A stretch of DNA of 64,000 bases from Combretum micranthum (taxonomy: Eukaryota > Streptophyta > Magnoliopsida > Myrtales > Combretaceae), in NCBI GenBank assembly GCA_024138025.1, contig JAMXBD010000367.1, forward strand, positions 744,001-808,000, read 5' to 3'. A program made the translations under genes and the position numbers. Below, piece after piece: positions 62,331-64,000 of this stretch. The notes beneath the pieces were generated by a model, which did not search any database, was not told the DNA's origin, and saw nothing but the letters and a program-made list of their open reading frames with translations. Numbering within the stretch: the first letter of the stretch is position 1; each line of letters starts with the position of its first letter.

Positions 62331-64000
62331 TGTAACGCCCTAACGCCCTAATTTGAAGGCGTTACAACTTGCCATGTGTCTTTACTAAGAATAGAATGGC
62401 CAAGGCTATTATAATCCACTAATCCACAATTATAAATAACGCCATCATACTCTCATATATCAGGGTACCTAATTAAAAATAATATCTCATAATAACAAAC
62501 TTCTAAAAACTTAGTTGGCATAAACTAAAGCCAACACATCTCAAACTTAAAACATCATAAATAAAAACTTATAAAATTTTCCAAATCCATAAATATAAGT
62601 AGAAAACTTCTTAAGGTGTTCTAATAACTATCTTTAAATCCAAAACAACTCTAGGAGTCAACAGGATAATCGAGTCCACTATTGTCCTTCCCATAATCTA
62701 CATAAATGCCGTAACCTAACAGATCAAACACTACCAAATCTTCACCTATTCCTAAAAAAGATGAAAGAATGAGCAGAAAGGCCCAGTATGCCATACCACA
62801 TACACATGCACATAAACAAGCATTAAACAGTTTCACATACAACTTAATAACTAATGCATTACACACGTTTTATTATCTTGAATTAATCAGCAGACAACAC
62901 AGTTTAGAACCATTCATGACTAGTCCTAAATCCGGAGTAGCTCATATCTCCGTAAAAACAATCATATAGAAAATAGGTAATGTATACATATACGGTGTTA
63001 GGAATCTCCTACACATCAAGAGTCTACTTGGGACAACCTCACACCTAGATCATCAAGGCACCACATTAATATCACAGTTTACCTGGTCTTTACTAACTAC
63101 AACTAAGCACAAGTAATAAAAAATTTAATTTTAAGCTAGATAAAATTTACATTAATTTATAATTCTAATCCTACAAGCACAAACAACAAGCAAGGTAAGG
63201 TTGTATCTTTAATCAGTTTTAGGAACAAAAAACCCTTACTCCACAAAACACCTGTTCATAACCAATTACTCAATCAAAACATGATTTCATAAGATAACCC
63301 TAATTCCATCATCATCTAAACCCTAAACTAAAAATAATTAAAAACATGTGTGGGTATGATTCCAGATGCAACGATCACGTGCATACCGCGTGACTATCGC
63401 GCTACACGTGACCTAGGGAAACAACACGTGTAAGGGTGATCAAGAGAGAATCATGTGGGGAGGAGGAGTAGGCAGTCTCAATAGGCTCTAACACACGTAT
63501 GACAGGTGAGGGAGCTAAAGAGCATCAGCCTCACTAAGTACCACGAATATTGTATGCGTTCTTGAGTGAGTCAATTAATCAATTCACAAAAATGGAAATC
63601 TGACAGCACAATAGTGGTTGTCTAAGATTTCACCTCTTCTTCTTCCCGTCCAAATGAGATAAGAACTAAGAATATTTATAGAGAATCTAATTGACGACGT
63701 CGTTCGTCAGATGAGATAGACGACCAACGGCTAAGATGAGTCCCTCTCACTGTGGATATGAATGTGGGCTCTCTTGTGGACCCAGGCCCATCAAGAGCTT
63801 CATTGTAATGTGTGTGAGCCAATATAAGAAAGGTTGAAATTGGGCAGATCAATTCCAACAAGCCCTACTCCAAGCCTACCATGCCAAAAATCCATGATCA
63901 TCCCAATATAATTGGGCTTAACTCTCTAAGCCCTGTCACTTTAACCCAGAGAGTTAAATTCAAATAATAAATCAGGCTTAAAGCCTTTATAATGAAATCC
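62331..64000 (-). repeat. LTR of element E, minus strand, incomplete at window end
   Basis: In sense it ends ...GGGCGTTACA at 62331. The text resembles the LTRs of elements A and B (a 'caaccttaccttgcttgttg' word, the 102-nt block, a terminal hairpin), so it belongs to a related gypsy family. 63345-64000 is inverted relative to 2931-3573 and contains the TATA box (sense ctctataaatat, near 63677-63688). The LTR start lies beyond 64000, so its length is at least 1.67 kb. The left flank AGATT (62326-62330) would be the target duplication. Confidence 0.75.
62651..62752 (-). other. Conserved 102-nt LTR block with short reading frame (E)
   Basis: It reads GIGEDLVVFDLLGYGIYVDYG then KDNSGLDYP in part, to a TAG stop, inside a frame open from an ATG at 62866. 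Same length, frame and core residues as in elements A and B. Confidence 0.6.

Noticed and set aside
1..64000. CRISPR array, operons, tRNA or rRNA genes
   Set aside because: No regularly spaced palindromic repeats, no cloverleaf tRNA and no rRNA text were found. The tRNA-like match at 18745 is a SINE, and TGGTATCAGAGC at 6957 is a primer-binding site.

Overview
This window is plant nuclear DNA, most likely eudicot. It is strongly AT-rich and gene-poor and is dominated by LTR retrotransposons with plant initiator-Met tRNA primer sites, plus plant-type hAT, CACTA and MITE elements. The only intact host gene I can support is a single-exon SAUR (small auxin-up RNA) gene of the SAUR76-79 type on the minus strand at 19445-19837. 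It has its own TATA box and an auxin-response core.

Layout. 1-1526: non-coding, with degenerate repeats. 1527-4160: a DNA element with ~128 bp terminal inverted repeats that contains a piece of an LTR (2931-3573). 4880-12405: Ty3/gypsy element A, with two ~2.07 kb LTRs, a GGTTC target duplication, a clear primer-binding site, a decayed gag and no recognisable pol. 13393-14068: a hAT-like element. 14480-14610: a promoter-like patch with no gene behind it. 17132-17642: a copia-type solo LTR. 18.0-18.8 kb: a foldback element and a SINE. 19.4-20.0 kb: the SAUR gene. 20268-22090: a hAT element beside a MITE that is itself split by another insertion.

24037 to about 52665 is one nested complex. Its host is a decayed minus-strand gypsy element F with ~4.2 kb LTRs. 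A CACTA element (27846-31589) sits in F's 3' LTR. Gypsy element B (37003-48723) sits in F's leader and carries a 3.45 kb solo LTR (D1, 42439-45891) inside its integrase. A different 1.68 kb solo LTR (G, 49869-51552) sits in F's 5' LTR. Most of these junctions are confirmed by target-site duplications.

53.0-54.7 kb holds a MITE and a hAT element. 58059-62330 holds part of an F-type LTR interrupted by a second solo LTR of the D family (D2). 62331-64000 is a minus-strand LTR (E) that runs off the window; its outer part matches 2931-3573 in inverted orientation.

All retrotransposon genes here are broken by stops and frameshifts. The most unusual signal is a block of exactly 102 nt near the 3' end of the LTRs of three diverged families (A, B, E). 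It reads as the same ~33-residue acidic peptide ending in a stop. The same three families also end in a terminal hairpin with an apparent compensatory base change.
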